From: Bradyrhizobium sp. sGM-13
GTDB taxonomy: Bacteria > Pseudomonadota > Alphaproteobacteria > Rhizobiales > Xanthobacteraceae
Reading direction: 5' to 3'
NCBI RefSeq assembly: GCF_018398875.1
Contig: NZ_JAGWDK010000018.1
Location: 1 to 64,000 of the forward strand
Length of the DNA stretch: 64,000 nucleotides
Shown: positions 26,759-35,036 of the stretch, piece by piece
Layout of the letters: the number at the start of each line of letters is the position of its first letter
How positions within the stretch are numbered: the first letter of the stretch is position 1
Translations under genes and position numbers: made by a program
The notes under the pieces: model-generated
Told to the model about the DNA's origin: nothing
What the model saw: the letters and a program-made list of their open reading frames with translations, nothing else
Database searches by the model: none

Positions 26759-27949
26759 CTATTGCTCGGCTCGTTGCCGTCGTTGTGCAATCAAGAACAG
26801 CGGAAGTGAGACCATCTGGGCGATGACTGCAAACACGACCAAGCCGATGCGCGATTGCTGGTAAAGGATACCGGCCACAATGCTGCCGATGAGCCAGCCG
26901 CCCCCATATCCCATGTAAAATAGCCCAAACGCAAGATTTCGTTGCCCCTCGGGCAAGATGCCGGCGACAACCGCTTTCAGCAGCATGTCCTGAATGACCT
27001 GACCGACGCCCCATAGCGCCATCCCGAACAGCACGAAATAAAATCCGCCGAGGAAGACGAATGGCGAAAACAGTGAGGTCACGAAGGTCGCGGCCAACAG
27101 CACTGGCAGGCCGAAGCGGTCGTAGAGTTTGCCCAATGCCAGGGTGACCACGACTGCTATGCCGGTCCCGAATGCCAGGAACAGTGGCACTCCGGTCTTG
27201 CTGACCAGGCCGCTGGTGGAGAGGTGATACGCGATCAGCTCAAAACTCATGAGACCAGCGGCGAAACAAGCGCTGGCCGACATGTACAGCCAATAGGCCG
27301 AAGTGAAGCCTATTGCCTGCGCTTCCCGCTGCTGCTCGAGGTCCGATGGGGCAGGAAATTGGATCCGCGCAAACGCCAGCGCAGCCAGCGCCAACAGCGC
27401 CGGGATCAGGAGCAATGCATATCCTGTTCGATCATCTCCTTCCAGGAAAAACACCATGGCGACCACGACAGGACCGAGCGTCCGTCCTGCGCTATCCAGC
27501 GCGCCATGCACTGCGTAGACCCACCCGCGGCCGTGTTGCTTCGTCGCGTAAGACAGCATCGCCTCGATGATTGGCTTCCGGATGCCTCGCCCGATGCCCT
27601 GCAGAAGAATGAGTCCGAAGGCCAGCGGCCAATATCCGGCCAGCGCCACTGCGGGTACCGCAAGGAGGTTGAGAGCGTAACCGATGGTAACAATGAGCCA
27701 GTATTTCCCGGTCTTGTCGGCCAGATAGCCGGATATACCGCGTATCGAGTACTGCACGGCCTCGCTGGCGCCTCCGGCAATACTGACGATGACGGCCTCC
27801 GCCTCGAGCGAGCCGAGGAACGGACCGTTCATGCTCGCCCCGCCGGAGTAGGTCGTGTCGCCAAAGAAATCGACGACCCCCATCAAGAGCACGAAGGCAA
27901 AGGCGGGCGACAGCGAGCCAAGCAGGCGAGATCCGGACACGGCGTTCAC
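26759..27949 (-). CDS. Major facilitator superfamily transporter
   Basis: 396 residues and about 12 membrane helices, with the MFS linker motif between helices 2 and 3 (SGYLADKTGKYW) and again in the second half (GKLYDRFGLPV). N-terminal half includes GRGIRKPIIEAMLSYA, a motif of drug or sugar-like MFS carriers. No neighbour suggests a substrate. It faces the SRPBCC gene tail-to-tail with 96 bases between. Confidence 0.87.
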   Translation of the reverse strand: MNAVSGSRLLGSLSPAFAFVLLMGVVDFFGDTTYSGGASMNGPFLGSLEAEAVIVSIAGGASEAVQYSIRGISGYLADKTGKYWLIVTIGYALNLLAVPAVALAGYWPLAFGLILLQGIGRGIRKPIIEAMLSYATKQHGRGWVYAVHGALDSAGRTLGPVVVAMVFFLEGDDRTGYALLLIPALLALAALAFARIQFPAPSDLEQQREAQAIGFTSAYWLYMSASACFAAGLMSFELIAYHLSTSGLVSKTGVPLFLAFGTGIAVVVTLALGKLYDRFGLPVLLAATFVTSLFSPFVFLGGFYFVLFGMALWGVGQVIQDMLLKAVVAGILPEGQRNLAFGLFYMGYGGGWLIGSIVAGILYQQSRIGLVVFAVIAQMVSLPLFLIAQRRQRAEQ

Positions 27950-28049
27950 CTTCGGATGAGCGAGTCAACGGACCATCGCCCTGCACCCACATTGAGGAGG
28001 TAGGTCGAGCCCAGCGGCATCGTGAGATCAGCGCGTGCTTCCTTCCAAC

Positions 28050-28781
28050 TCATCGCAGCGTGAACTGATTGAGATCGTGGATGCCCACCTGTTGTTCCAG
28101 TTGAGCAACCCGGGCCGCCATCTTCTCGAAACCGTCCGCTCCGAACAGTTCGTGCTCCTTCTTCTCGAACGCCTCGGCCATCGCGTCGTACGCGTCCGAC
28201 GAGACCACGTCTTTCAGCTTCGGGAAGAGATCCGTGTCCTCGCGTGCGGCGTGCGGGCGATACATCGTGATGAAGGACTGTATCGATGCAATGAGCTGTT
28301 TGCGGTCGTCAGCATTGGCGCGGCTGGACGGCGCCAGCCTGATGATCGTCTGGGTGACCCTCCGGCCCGCCTCATGTTGGCGCAGTAGGGAATCGACCAG
28401 GGTGACCAGCTTCCCGGCTTCCCTGAAGCGCGGGAAAACATACTCCTCTTCGGACTTCTCATGATAGTTATTGATGAAGTCCCGGATGATCTCGGCCGAT
28501 TGCGTGATCAGGGCCGGATCGAAATCTTCGTTTGAAGAGAACTTCCGGATCCCCGCTTCGTACAGCAGAAGCACCCGATCCAGCACCCCATGCTCCCGCA
28601 TCAAATCCTCGGGAGGCGTGACCTCCTCTTTCTTGCCCGTTACGATCTTCTTCAGCTTCTCGCCGACGCCCTTCTCTTCCGCCAATGCACGTCTCGTGAA
28701 CACGGCAGGGGCCGCCAGTGCCGCGGCCACGGCGCTTCCATACAGAAGCAAATCGCGCTTCCTTGGCATGATGGTTTTCAT
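28050..28781 (-). CDS. Exported hemerythrin-like di-iron protein
   Basis: 243 residues with an N-terminal export segment (PRKRDLLLYGSAVAAALA, Tat-like in its KR-D-LLL) and a four-helix hemerythrin domain. All ligands appear: MREHGVLDRV, NNYHEKSEEEYVFPRF, LLRQHEAGRRV and RPHAAREDTDLFPKL give His, His-Glu, His, and His-Asp. Such proteins bind O2 or NO through a di-iron centre. AAGGAGG precedes the ATG at 28781, so the longer start at 28814 is not used. Confidence 0.87.
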   Translation of the reverse strand: MKTIMPRKRDLLLYGSAVAAALAAPAVFTRRALAEEKGVGEKLKKIVTGKKEEVTPPEDLMREHGVLDRVLLLYEAGIRKFSSNEDFDPALITQSAEIIRDFINNYHEKSEEEYVFPRFREAGKLVTLVDSLLRQHEAGRRVTQTIIRLAPSSRANADDRKQLIASIQSFITMYRPHAAREDTDLFPKLKDVVSSDAYDAMAEAFEKKEHELFGADGFEKMAARVAQLEQQVGIHDLNQFTLR

Positions 28782-28938
28782 CACGGCCTCCTTGGCGACA
28801 GCCGCTGGTGCCACAGCCGCGGATACTGGTCAGCGCCAAGCGCATTCGTTCGTAGTCCTTGAATGCCCTTTCCAGAGCGCCGACGACTCCGGCGGAGTTC
28901 GCGAACATCGAGGGACCGTCCGGGAGCTTGCGCGTTAA

Positions 28939-29130
28939 CGACCGGCGGCATGTCGCGTTCCAATTACGAAACTCAACAAACCAGACAAGTTCAAAGATCT
29001 GCTTACCGGGTTCATCAGACTGCACATTCTGCATCATGCAGCGGAACATGAGATCTACGGTCAATGGATCATCGATGAACTCGCCCGTTGAGTAGCGGGT
29101 GAAGCGTGCCGGGACTGAGCGCGCACCCGG
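28939..29130 (+). pseudogene. Remnant of a PadR-family regulator with inverted segment
   Basis: Reading forward from 28939 gives a PadR helix-turn-helix start (LLTGFIRLHILHHAAEHEIY, then GQWIIDELAR) and stops at 29092. The next expected residues (LSPGTLxPLLH) are not forward, but the complement of about 29091-29125 reads LSPGTLHPLLN. So this segment seems inverted in place. Neither strand has an intact gene, and no start codon is found in frame. The gene is a degraded relic. Confidence 0.6.
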
Positions 29131-29178
29131 CCGAACCATTTCCGACTCGAAGGAGCCGGCGAGAATCTTGGGCGCTTG

Positions 29179-30399
29179 CTAATTGTCCGTGCTGGCAAAC
29201 GCGGTTTCGAGAACGTCGCCGATCGGCTGCCAGGTGCGGCCGTCGAACTGAACGAGCCGCATATGCTTGATCGGCCGGAAATTCCAAGGACCGGTGCTGA
29301 TCTTGATGCCGGGCAGCAGAACGGAGCTCTGATAATCCTTCAGCGCCGCGGCCTGTTTCATGACGTTCTCGCGCGATAGATCATCGCCGCACTGCCTGAG
29401 TACCTGCGCCAGAGTCTCGGCGGCTGCGTAGCCGAACATGGCGGCGCTTTCGTCATGGCCGCCGGCGCGACGATAGTTTTCCAGGAACGACTGCCAGTCG
29501 GCGCCAGACTGTTCGTCCTTCCAGGCCGGATCGTTGGCGTCCTTCAGATAGGCAGCGGTAGTCACGCCCACTGCGTTCTCGAGACCTGCGGGCTTCAGCC
29601 CTGTCCCGATTGAGGAGGCCATCTGATTCATGATGAACACGGGACGCCAGTCGAGGCTCGCCGCCAGGCGGATAACTTTTGCGGCGTTTTCGGGTACGCC
29701 CGCGAACACGAGAATTTCGGCGCCCGATCGCTTCAGGATCGATACATGCGTATCCAGATGTTCATCCCTGAGATCATAGGCGATACCGACCCTGATCATC
29801 CGCGCGACGGGACCGAGGCCGTCCTCCACCCCCTTGATGACCTCCCGGCCGAAATGATCGTTCTGCCAGAGAACGACGATCCGCTTGCCCGGATAGAACG
29901 CCTGAATGTAGTTGGCGTAGATGCGTCCCTCCTCCCGGAACGAGGGTTGCCAGCCCATGGTCCATGGAAACAGCGAGGGATCGCTGAGATGATCGTCTCC
30001 GGAAGCAACGAACAGTTGGGGAAGCTGGCGTTCGTTGAGATATTTGCGGACCGCAAAATTGCCCGGCGTTCCGAACGAGCCGAACATCAGAAGCACGTTG
30101 TCTTCCTCGACGAGCTTGCGCGTCAGGCTGAGGGCGGAAGCAGGATCGGATTTGTCGTCGTAGGAGATGAACCGCACCTTGCGGCCGTTGATGCCACCGC
30201 GCGCGTTGAGCATCTCGAAATAAGCTGCTTCGGCCTTGCCGATCGCCCCGAAGATCTCGAGGCTCCCGCTATAGGGCATGAGATTGCCGATGCGGATTTC
30301 GTCATCGGTCACCCCCTCCTGCCGCAGCCGCTCGGAAATTGCGCCCAGCGAGGCAACGGCTACAACGATCGCCAGCAGGGTCCGCAGGAGCGTGTTCAT
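29179..30399 (-). CDS. ABC transporter substrate-binding protein (branched-chain type)
   Basis: 406 residues of the periplasmic leucine/isoleucine/valine-binding (type I) family: signal-like N-terminus (LLRTLLAIVVAVASLGAI), the entry motif EIRIGNLMPYSGSLEIFGAI, DDKSDPASALSLTRKLVEED, and the hinge QNDHFGREVIKGVEDGLG. No permease or ATPase is adjacent, so this is an orphan binding protein. These can bind amino acids, aromatic acids or other small ligands. The start at 30399 is the only ATG before the signal sequence. Confidence 0.88.
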   Translation of the reverse strand: MNTLLRTLLAIVVAVASLGAISERLRQEGVTDDEIRIGNLMPYSGSLEIFGAIGKAEAAYFEMLNARGGINGRKVRFISYDDKSDPASALSLTRKLVEEDNVLLMFGSFGTPGNFAVRKYLNERQLPQLFVASGDDHLSDPSLFPWTMGWQPSFREEGRIYANYIQAFYPGKRIVVLWQNDHFGREVIKGVEDGLGPVARMIRVGIAYDLRDEHLDTHVSILKRSGAEILVFAGVPENAAKVIRLAASLDWRPVFIMNQMASSIGTGLKPAGLENAVGVTTAAYLKDANDPAWKDEQSGADWQSFLENYRRAGGHDESAAMFGYAAAETLAQVLRQCGDDLSRENVMKQAAALKDYQSSVLLPGIKISTGPWNFRPIKHMRLVQFDGRTWQPIGDVLETAFASTDN

Positions 30400-30718
30400 G
30401 GCAGGAACTCCACCTGAGACAGGGCGTCAGATTTTAAAGTCTGCTGAATTAATCGCTTGATCTAAATCAATGACCAGCCAATTCCCGGTGGGGACCGGCT
30501 GCTCGGACATCTTATGAGGCTCCGCGAGGGTCGCAATTGCCAGAAGCGGTTATTTCGATCAATTGCCTGCGAACAAAGCGGTGAAAAAGCCCTTTGCGAC
30601 GGTTAGTGCCAGCAGGCTGCCCCGCCCTATACAATTGCGGCATGACAGAAGTAGCCAGATGAGAATGCCGCACCCGGCCGTTTTGCTCTAAGCCAAGCCA
30701 CAAGGCCCTCGCATCTGC
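30400..30718. other. Intergenic segment between the binding protein and LysR genes
   Basis: No convincing gene or clear hairpin is seen. It lies downstream of the LysR gene and upstream of the binding-protein gene, and must hold the promoter of the latter. Confidence 0.4.
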
Positions 30719-31639
30719 TCAAGCGAGCTTGATGTCCCAGAGGCCCTCTTCGCGGCAGGCGGAAAGTTCGCTGCGAAGCAGCTCGCTCACGAGCGCAATC
30801 GCAGTCGAGCCGGGATGATCGATGGGAGACGCAAGGGTCAGTTCGCGCATCGGCGACGGTCTTGCTATCGCCGCGGTTTCCAGCCGGCCGCTGGCTACTT
30901 CCTGGCGCACCGAGGACGGCGGCAGCAGCGTGTACCCTAGCCCTTCCTCGACAAGGCTGGTCAGCACGCGGAAGGAATCGGCTTCCAGCTTGACGTCGAG
31001 TTTGATTTTCTTCTTCGCGGCCGCCTGCTCGATCAGCGCACGGAGCCCATGCGAATGACTGGGCAGCACGAGGCGCTGTTTCAGCAGCCAGCCGATATCG
31101 ACCTGCTTCCTCTCGGACAGCCCGCTGCCGCGCGGCCCGACGGCGACGATGGGGTCGCGGCCGAGGCTTTGCACGGCAAGATGCAGGTCGCTCGACGGCC
31201 CGTAGATCAGCGCCAGGTCCATCTCGCCGCGGTGCAGCCATTCCGTCAAATGGCCGCTGTAACTCTCAACGATGCAGAGCGAGATGCCCGGATATTTGTC
31301 GACGGTGCGCCGGGCGAGCCGCGCCGAAATCACGTAGCTCACAGTCGGCACCAGCCCAAGCACCACCCGGCCCGAGGGCGGGCCGCCGGCGGACTGGATC
31401 TCATCGCGCACCTGGTCGATCTGCCGGACGATCCCCGCGGTGCGCGCGAGCAGGAGGCGGCCGGCGTCGGTCAGCACCATGCCGCGGCCGTTCCGCGTGA
31501 ACAGCTCGGCCCGCAATTCATGTTCGAGCAGCTTGATCTGGCGGCTCAGCGCCGGCTGCGCCACCCGCAGCGTATCGGAGGCCTTGCTGAGGCTGCCGAG
31601 CTCCGCCACGCAAAAGGTCCTGAGCTGCCTGATATCCAT
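30719..31639 (-). CDS. LysR regulator of the adjacent catabolic genes
   Basis: 306 residues from the ATG at 31639. N-terminal helix-turn-helix MDIRQLRTFCVAELGSLSKA then VAQPALSRQIKLLEHELRAE, and an inducer-binding domain (about 90-290, with VLGLVPTVSY and DLALIYGPSS). It diverges from the acyl-CoA dehydrogenase gene, start to start 128 bases, the usual arrangement of a LysR regulator with its target, and is the likely regulator of the acyl-CoA catabolism genes to the right. An earlier ATG at 31687 is in frame but adds unrelated residues. Confidence 0.9.
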   Translation of the reverse strand: MDIRQLRTFCVAELGSLSKASDTLRVAQPALSRQIKLLEHELRAELFTRNGRGMVLTDAGRLLLARTAGIVRQIDQVRDEIQSAGGPPSGRVVLGLVPTVSYVISARLARRTVDKYPGISLCIVESYSGHLTEWLHRGEMDLALIYGPSSDLHLAVQSLGRDPIVAVGPRGSGLSERKQVDIGWLLKQRLVLPSHSHGLRALIEQAAAKKKIKLDVKLEADSFRVLTSLVEEGLGYTLLPPSSVRQEVASGRLETAAIARPSPMRELTLASPIDHPGSTAIALVSELLRSELSACREEGLWDIKLA

Positions 31640-31766
31640 TACTTGCCAATCTTCGAAGGCAGGCCATACGCTATAACAATTCAGCATAGGTGCCCAGCCG
31701 CAGTTTCACAACGTTCCGCATCCTTAAGCAATTGACATCAACCCGCATCCATCGCCAGAAAACCCA

Positions 31767-32933
31767 ATGACCGCACAAGAACAACAAGACGAATTCCACG
31801 ACATCCGCGACGCCGTCGCAAAACTCTGCGCCCAGTTCCCCGGCGAATATTGGCGCAAGCTGGATCGCCAGATGGCGTACCCGAAGGAGTTCGTCGATGC
31901 GCTGACCGAGGCCGGCTATCTCTCGGTGCTGATCCCCGAGGAGTATGGCGGCTCCGGGCTGAAGCTGTCGGCCGCGGCCGCGATCCTGGAAGAAATCCAG
32001 CGCGCCGGCTGCAACGGCGGCGGCTGCCACGCCCAGATGTACACGATGGGCACCGTGCTGCGGCACGGCAACGACGCGCAAAAGGCGAAATACCTGCCCG
32101 GGATCGCCAGCGGCAAACTGCGGCTGCAGGCGTTCGGCGTCACCGAGCCGACCAGCGGCACCGACACCTCTTCGCTGAAGACCGTCGCTAAGCGCGACGG
32201 CGACCACTACGTCGTCAACGGCCAGAAGATCTGGACCAGCCGCGCCGAACATTCCGACCTGATGATCCTGCTTGCGCGCACCACGCCGAAGGAGCAGGCG
32301 AAGAAGCGCACCGACGGGCTTTCGGTATTCATCGTCGACATGCGCGAGGTGAAGGGCAAGGGGCTGGAGATCCGCCCGATCCGCACCATGATGAACCACG
32401 CCACGACCGAAGTCTTCTTCACGGATATGCGGGTGCCGGCGGAAAACCTGATCGGCGACGAGGGCAAGGGCTTTCGCTACATCCTCTCCGGCATGAACGC
32501 CGAGCGCATTTTGATCGCGGCCGAATGCATCGGCGACGCCAAATGGTTCATTGCAAAAGCCACCGCCTATGCCAAGGAGCGCGCCGTGTTCGGCCGCCCG
32601 ATCGGCCAGAACCAAGGCATCCAGTTTCCGATCGCAAAAGCCTACGCCGCGATGCGTGCGGCGGAGCTGATGGTGAAGGAAGCCACCCGCAAATACGAGG
32701 CCGGGCTCGATTGCGGCGCGGAAGCCAACATGGCCAAGATGCTGGCGGCGGATGCGTCGTGGGAGGCGGCGAACGCCTGCGTGCAGACCCATGGCGGGTT
32801 CGGCTTTGCGGAAGAATACGACGTCGAGCGCAAGTTCCGCGAAACGCGGCTCTATCAAGTCGCGCCGATCTCGACCAACCTGATCCTGTCCTACGTCGCC
32901 GAGCACGTGCTCGGCATGCCCCGCTCCTACTGA
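31767..32933 (+). CDS. Acyl-CoA dehydrogenase
   Basis: 388 residues of the acyl-CoA dehydrogenase fold: FGVTEPTSGTDTSSLKT, VNGQKIWTSRAEHSDLMILL, then AVFGRPIGQNQGIQFPIAKA and QTHGGFGFAEEYDVERKFRE. The usual C-terminal catalytic Glu site is replaced (RLYQVAPIST), while Glu246 in SGMNAERILIAAE lies at the alternative position used by isovaleryl-type enzymes. The substrate is not fixed. First gene of a LysR-linked operon with a CoA-transferase 9 bases downstream. Confidence 0.87.
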   Translation: MTAQEQQDEFHDIRDAVAKLCAQFPGEYWRKLDRQMAYPKEFVDALTEAGYLSVLIPEEYGGSGLKLSAAAAILEEIQRAGCNGGGCHAQMYTMGTVLRHGNDAQKAKYLPGIASGKLRLQAFGVTEPTSGTDTSSLKTVAKRDGDHYVVNGQKIWTSRAEHSDLMILLARTTPKEQAKKRTDGLSVFIVDMREVKGKGLEIRPIRTMMNHATTEVFFTDMRVPAENLIGDEGKGFRYILSGMNAERILIAAECIGDAKWFIAKATAYAKERAVFGRPIGQNQGIQFPIAKAYAAMRAAELMVKEATRKYEAGLDCGAEANMAKMLAADASWEAANACVQTHGGFGFAEEYDVERKFRETRLYQVAPISTNLILSYVAEHVLGMPRSY

Positions 32934-32942
32934 GAACGTCAG

Positions 32943-34073
32943 ATGCTGCCATTGGAAGGATTCATCGTCGTTTCCGTCGAACAGGCGGTTGCAGCTCCGT
33001 TCTGCAGCTCCAGGCTCGCGGATGCCGGCGCGCATGTCGTCAAGGTCGAACGACCCGAGGGCGATTTCGCCCGCGGTTATGACGCCGCCGCCAAGGGCCA
33101 GAGCAGCTATTTCGTCTGGCTCAACCGCGGCAAGAATTCGCAAGTGATCGACCTCGCCACCAAAGAGGGCCGCGCTGAACTCGAAGACCTGATCGCAAGC
33201 GCCGACGTGCTGCTGCAGAACCTCAAGCCCGGATCGATGGACAAGCTCGGCTTCTCGCTGGATCGCCTGAAGAAGGATTATCCCGCGCTGATCTGCTGCA
33301 CCATCTCCGGCTATGGCGACGAAGGCCCCTACGCGGACCGCAAGGCCTATGATCTGCTGATCCAGGCCGAGAGCGGACTTGCCTCGATCACCGGCGGCCC
33401 CGAGGGCCCGTCGCGCGTCGGCATCTCCGTCGTCGATATCGCGACCGGCGCCACCGCGCATGCGGCGATCCTCGAGGCGCTGATCGCGCGGGGACGCACG
33501 GGCCGGGGCGCCGATATCCGGATCTCGATGTTCGACGTGATGGCGGACTGGATGGCGGTGCCGCTGATCAATTCGGAAGCCGGCAATCCGCCGAAGCGGA
33601 TGGCGCTGGCCCATCCCTCGATCGCGCCCTATGGCGTGTTCAATTCCAGGGACGGCAAGGGCATTCTGATTTCGATCCAGAGCGAGCGCGAGTGGAAGAA
33701 GCTCTGCGCGGAAGTCCTGGATCGGCCCGACCTGCCCAATGATCCTCGTTTTGCCAACATGGTCGAGCGCGTGCGCAACCGCCAGCTCACCGACAAGGTG
33801 GTCGCCGACAGCTTTGCTTCGATGACGCGCGTCGAACTCTTGAAGCGCCTTGACCAAGCCGACATCGCCTTCGCCGAGGTCAACACCATGGCCGACCTCT
33901 CGGTGCATCCGCATCTACGCCGCATCGAGGTCGACACGCCGAACGGCAAGGTGAGCTACGCCGCCCCCGCCGCGATCTTCGTCGGCGAGGAACGGCACTA
34001 TGGCGCGGTGCCGGCCATCGGCGACCACGTCGAACTCCCCAAAGCTCCCCGTATCAGGAGCCGCCAGTCATGA
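32943..34073 (+). CDS. CaiB/BaiF family CoA-transferase
   Basis: 376 residues of the class III CoA-transferase family, with the N-terminal GADA-HVVKVERPEGD block, WLNRGKNSQVIDL and the probable catalytic Asp137 in ADRKAYDLLIQAESGL. This family moves CoA between carboxylic acids. The pattern (SGLASITGGPEGPSRVG) is close to itaconate or mesaconate CoA-transferases. Its last codon overlaps the start of the hydratase gene (ATGA), so the two are translationally coupled. Confidence 0.88.
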   Translation: MLPLEGFIVVSVEQAVAAPFCSSRLADAGAHVVKVERPEGDFARGYDAAAKGQSSYFVWLNRGKNSQVIDLATKEGRAELEDLIASADVLLQNLKPGSMDKLGFSLDRLKKDYPALICCTISGYGDEGPYADRKAYDLLIQAESGLASITGGPEGPSRVGISVVDIATGATAHAAILEALIARGRTGRGADIRISMFDVMADWMAVPLINSEAGNPPKRMALAHPSIAPYGVFNSRDGKGILISIQSEREWKKLCAEVLDRPDLPNDPRFANMVERVRNRQLTDKVVADSFASMTRVELLKRLDQADIAFAEVNTMADLSVHPHLRRIEVDTPNGKVSYAAPAAIFVGEERHYGAVPAIGDHVELPKAPRIRSRQS

Positions 34074-34921
34074 CGGACGCTATCAACCTCGATCATTTGC
34101 GCCAATGGATCGGCCGCAGCACGGAAGCGTCAGACATCGTCACCGCGCAACTCGTGAAGGGCCTGCGCGCGACGCTATTTCAGGACATCGGCGACCCGAA
34201 GCCCGGCGACGCCGCGCCATGGACCACGCATTGGTGCCTGGCGCAGCCGGTGTTTCCGATGTCGCAGCTCGGTCCCGACGGCCACCCGACCCGCGGCGGC
34301 TTCCTGCCGCCGGTGCCGCTGCCGCGCCGGATGTGGGCCGGCGGCGAAATCGAATTCCTCCAGCCGTTGCGCGTCGACGATGAATCGACGCGCACATCGC
34401 GCATTTCCGACGTGACGATGAAGACGGGCTCGACGGGTGTGCTGTGCTTCGTTTCCGTCGAACACATCATCACGACCCCGCGCGGGGTTGCGATCCGCGA
34501 ACGGCAGGACATCGTCTATCGCGACATGGGAAGCGCTGCCCCCGCTTCGCCGCCGAAAGCCGCTCCGCCGCCGGTCGCACGGCATCGCGAAACCCATGTC
34601 AGCGATCCCGTGCTGCTGTTTCGCTATTCGGCGCTGACCTTCAACGGCCACCGCATCCATTACGACCGCGACTACGTCACCAAGGTCGAGGGCTATCCGG
34701 GTCTGATCTTCCACGGCCCGTTGCAGGCGGCGCTGCTCGTCGAGTTCGCGGCAAAGCTGCACGGCGACAGCGCCCCGAAGAAGTTCAGCTATCGCGGCGT
34801 GCAGCCGCTGTTCGAAGGCGGCGAGTTCTCGATCAACGCCAATGAAACCCACGCCGGCATGGAGCTGTGGATCGCGAATGCGGAGGGACAGCCGACGATG
34901 AAGGGCACGGCTGTGTGGTAG
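34070..34921 (+). CDS. Hot-dog fold acyl-CoA hydratase (MaoC/HTD2-like)
   Basis: 283 residues with two hot-dog units: an N-terminal FAS1-like part (MWAGGEIEFLQPLRVDDEST) and a C-terminal part with the hydratase segment LTFNGHRIHYDRDYVTKVEG and LIFHGPLQAALLVEFA. This is the mesaconyl-C4-CoA or itaconyl-CoA hydratase group, which adds water to unsaturated dicarboxyl-CoA. Its start overlaps the stop of the CoA-transferase gene by four bases. Confidence 0.84.
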   Translation: MTDAINLDHLRQWIGRSTEASDIVTAQLVKGLRATLFQDIGDPKPGDAAPWTTHWCLAQPVFPMSQLGPDGHPTRGGFLPPVPLPRRMWAGGEIEFLQPLRVDDESTRTSRISDVTMKTGSTGVLCFVSVEHIITTPRGVAIRERQDIVYRDMGSAAPASPPKAAPPPVARHRETHVSDPVLLFRYSALTFNGHRIHYDRDYVTKVEGYPGLIFHGPLQAALLVEFAAKLHGDSAPKKFSYRGVQPLFEGGEFSINANETHAGMELWIANAEGQPTMKGTAVW

Positions 34922-34930
34922 TAGCTTGAA

Positions 34931-35014
34931 CGTCATTCCGGGGCGATGCGAAAGCATCGAACCCGGAATCTCGAGATTCCGGATCTGGTGCTAGAGCACC
35001 ATCCCGGAATGACG
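34931..35014. repeat. Four-armed palindromic repeat
   Basis: Outer arms CGTCATTCCGGG (34931-34942) and CCCGGAATGACG (35003-35014) enclose three hairpins: CGATGC-GAAA-GCATCG (34944-34959), the 20-base perfect palindrome at 34963-34982, and GGTGCT-AG-AGCACC (34987-35000). It fills the gap before benzoylformate decarboxylase. Confidence 0.85.
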
Positions 35015-35036
35015 GGATCACCTCAGGGAATCAAAG

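Noticed and set aside
31671-33914. A 747-codon open frame on the minus strand
   Set aside because: It is antisense to the acyl-CoA dehydrogenase and CoA-transferase genes, is Arg/His/Gly-rich with no domain, and reflects GC-rich codon bias of the true genes.
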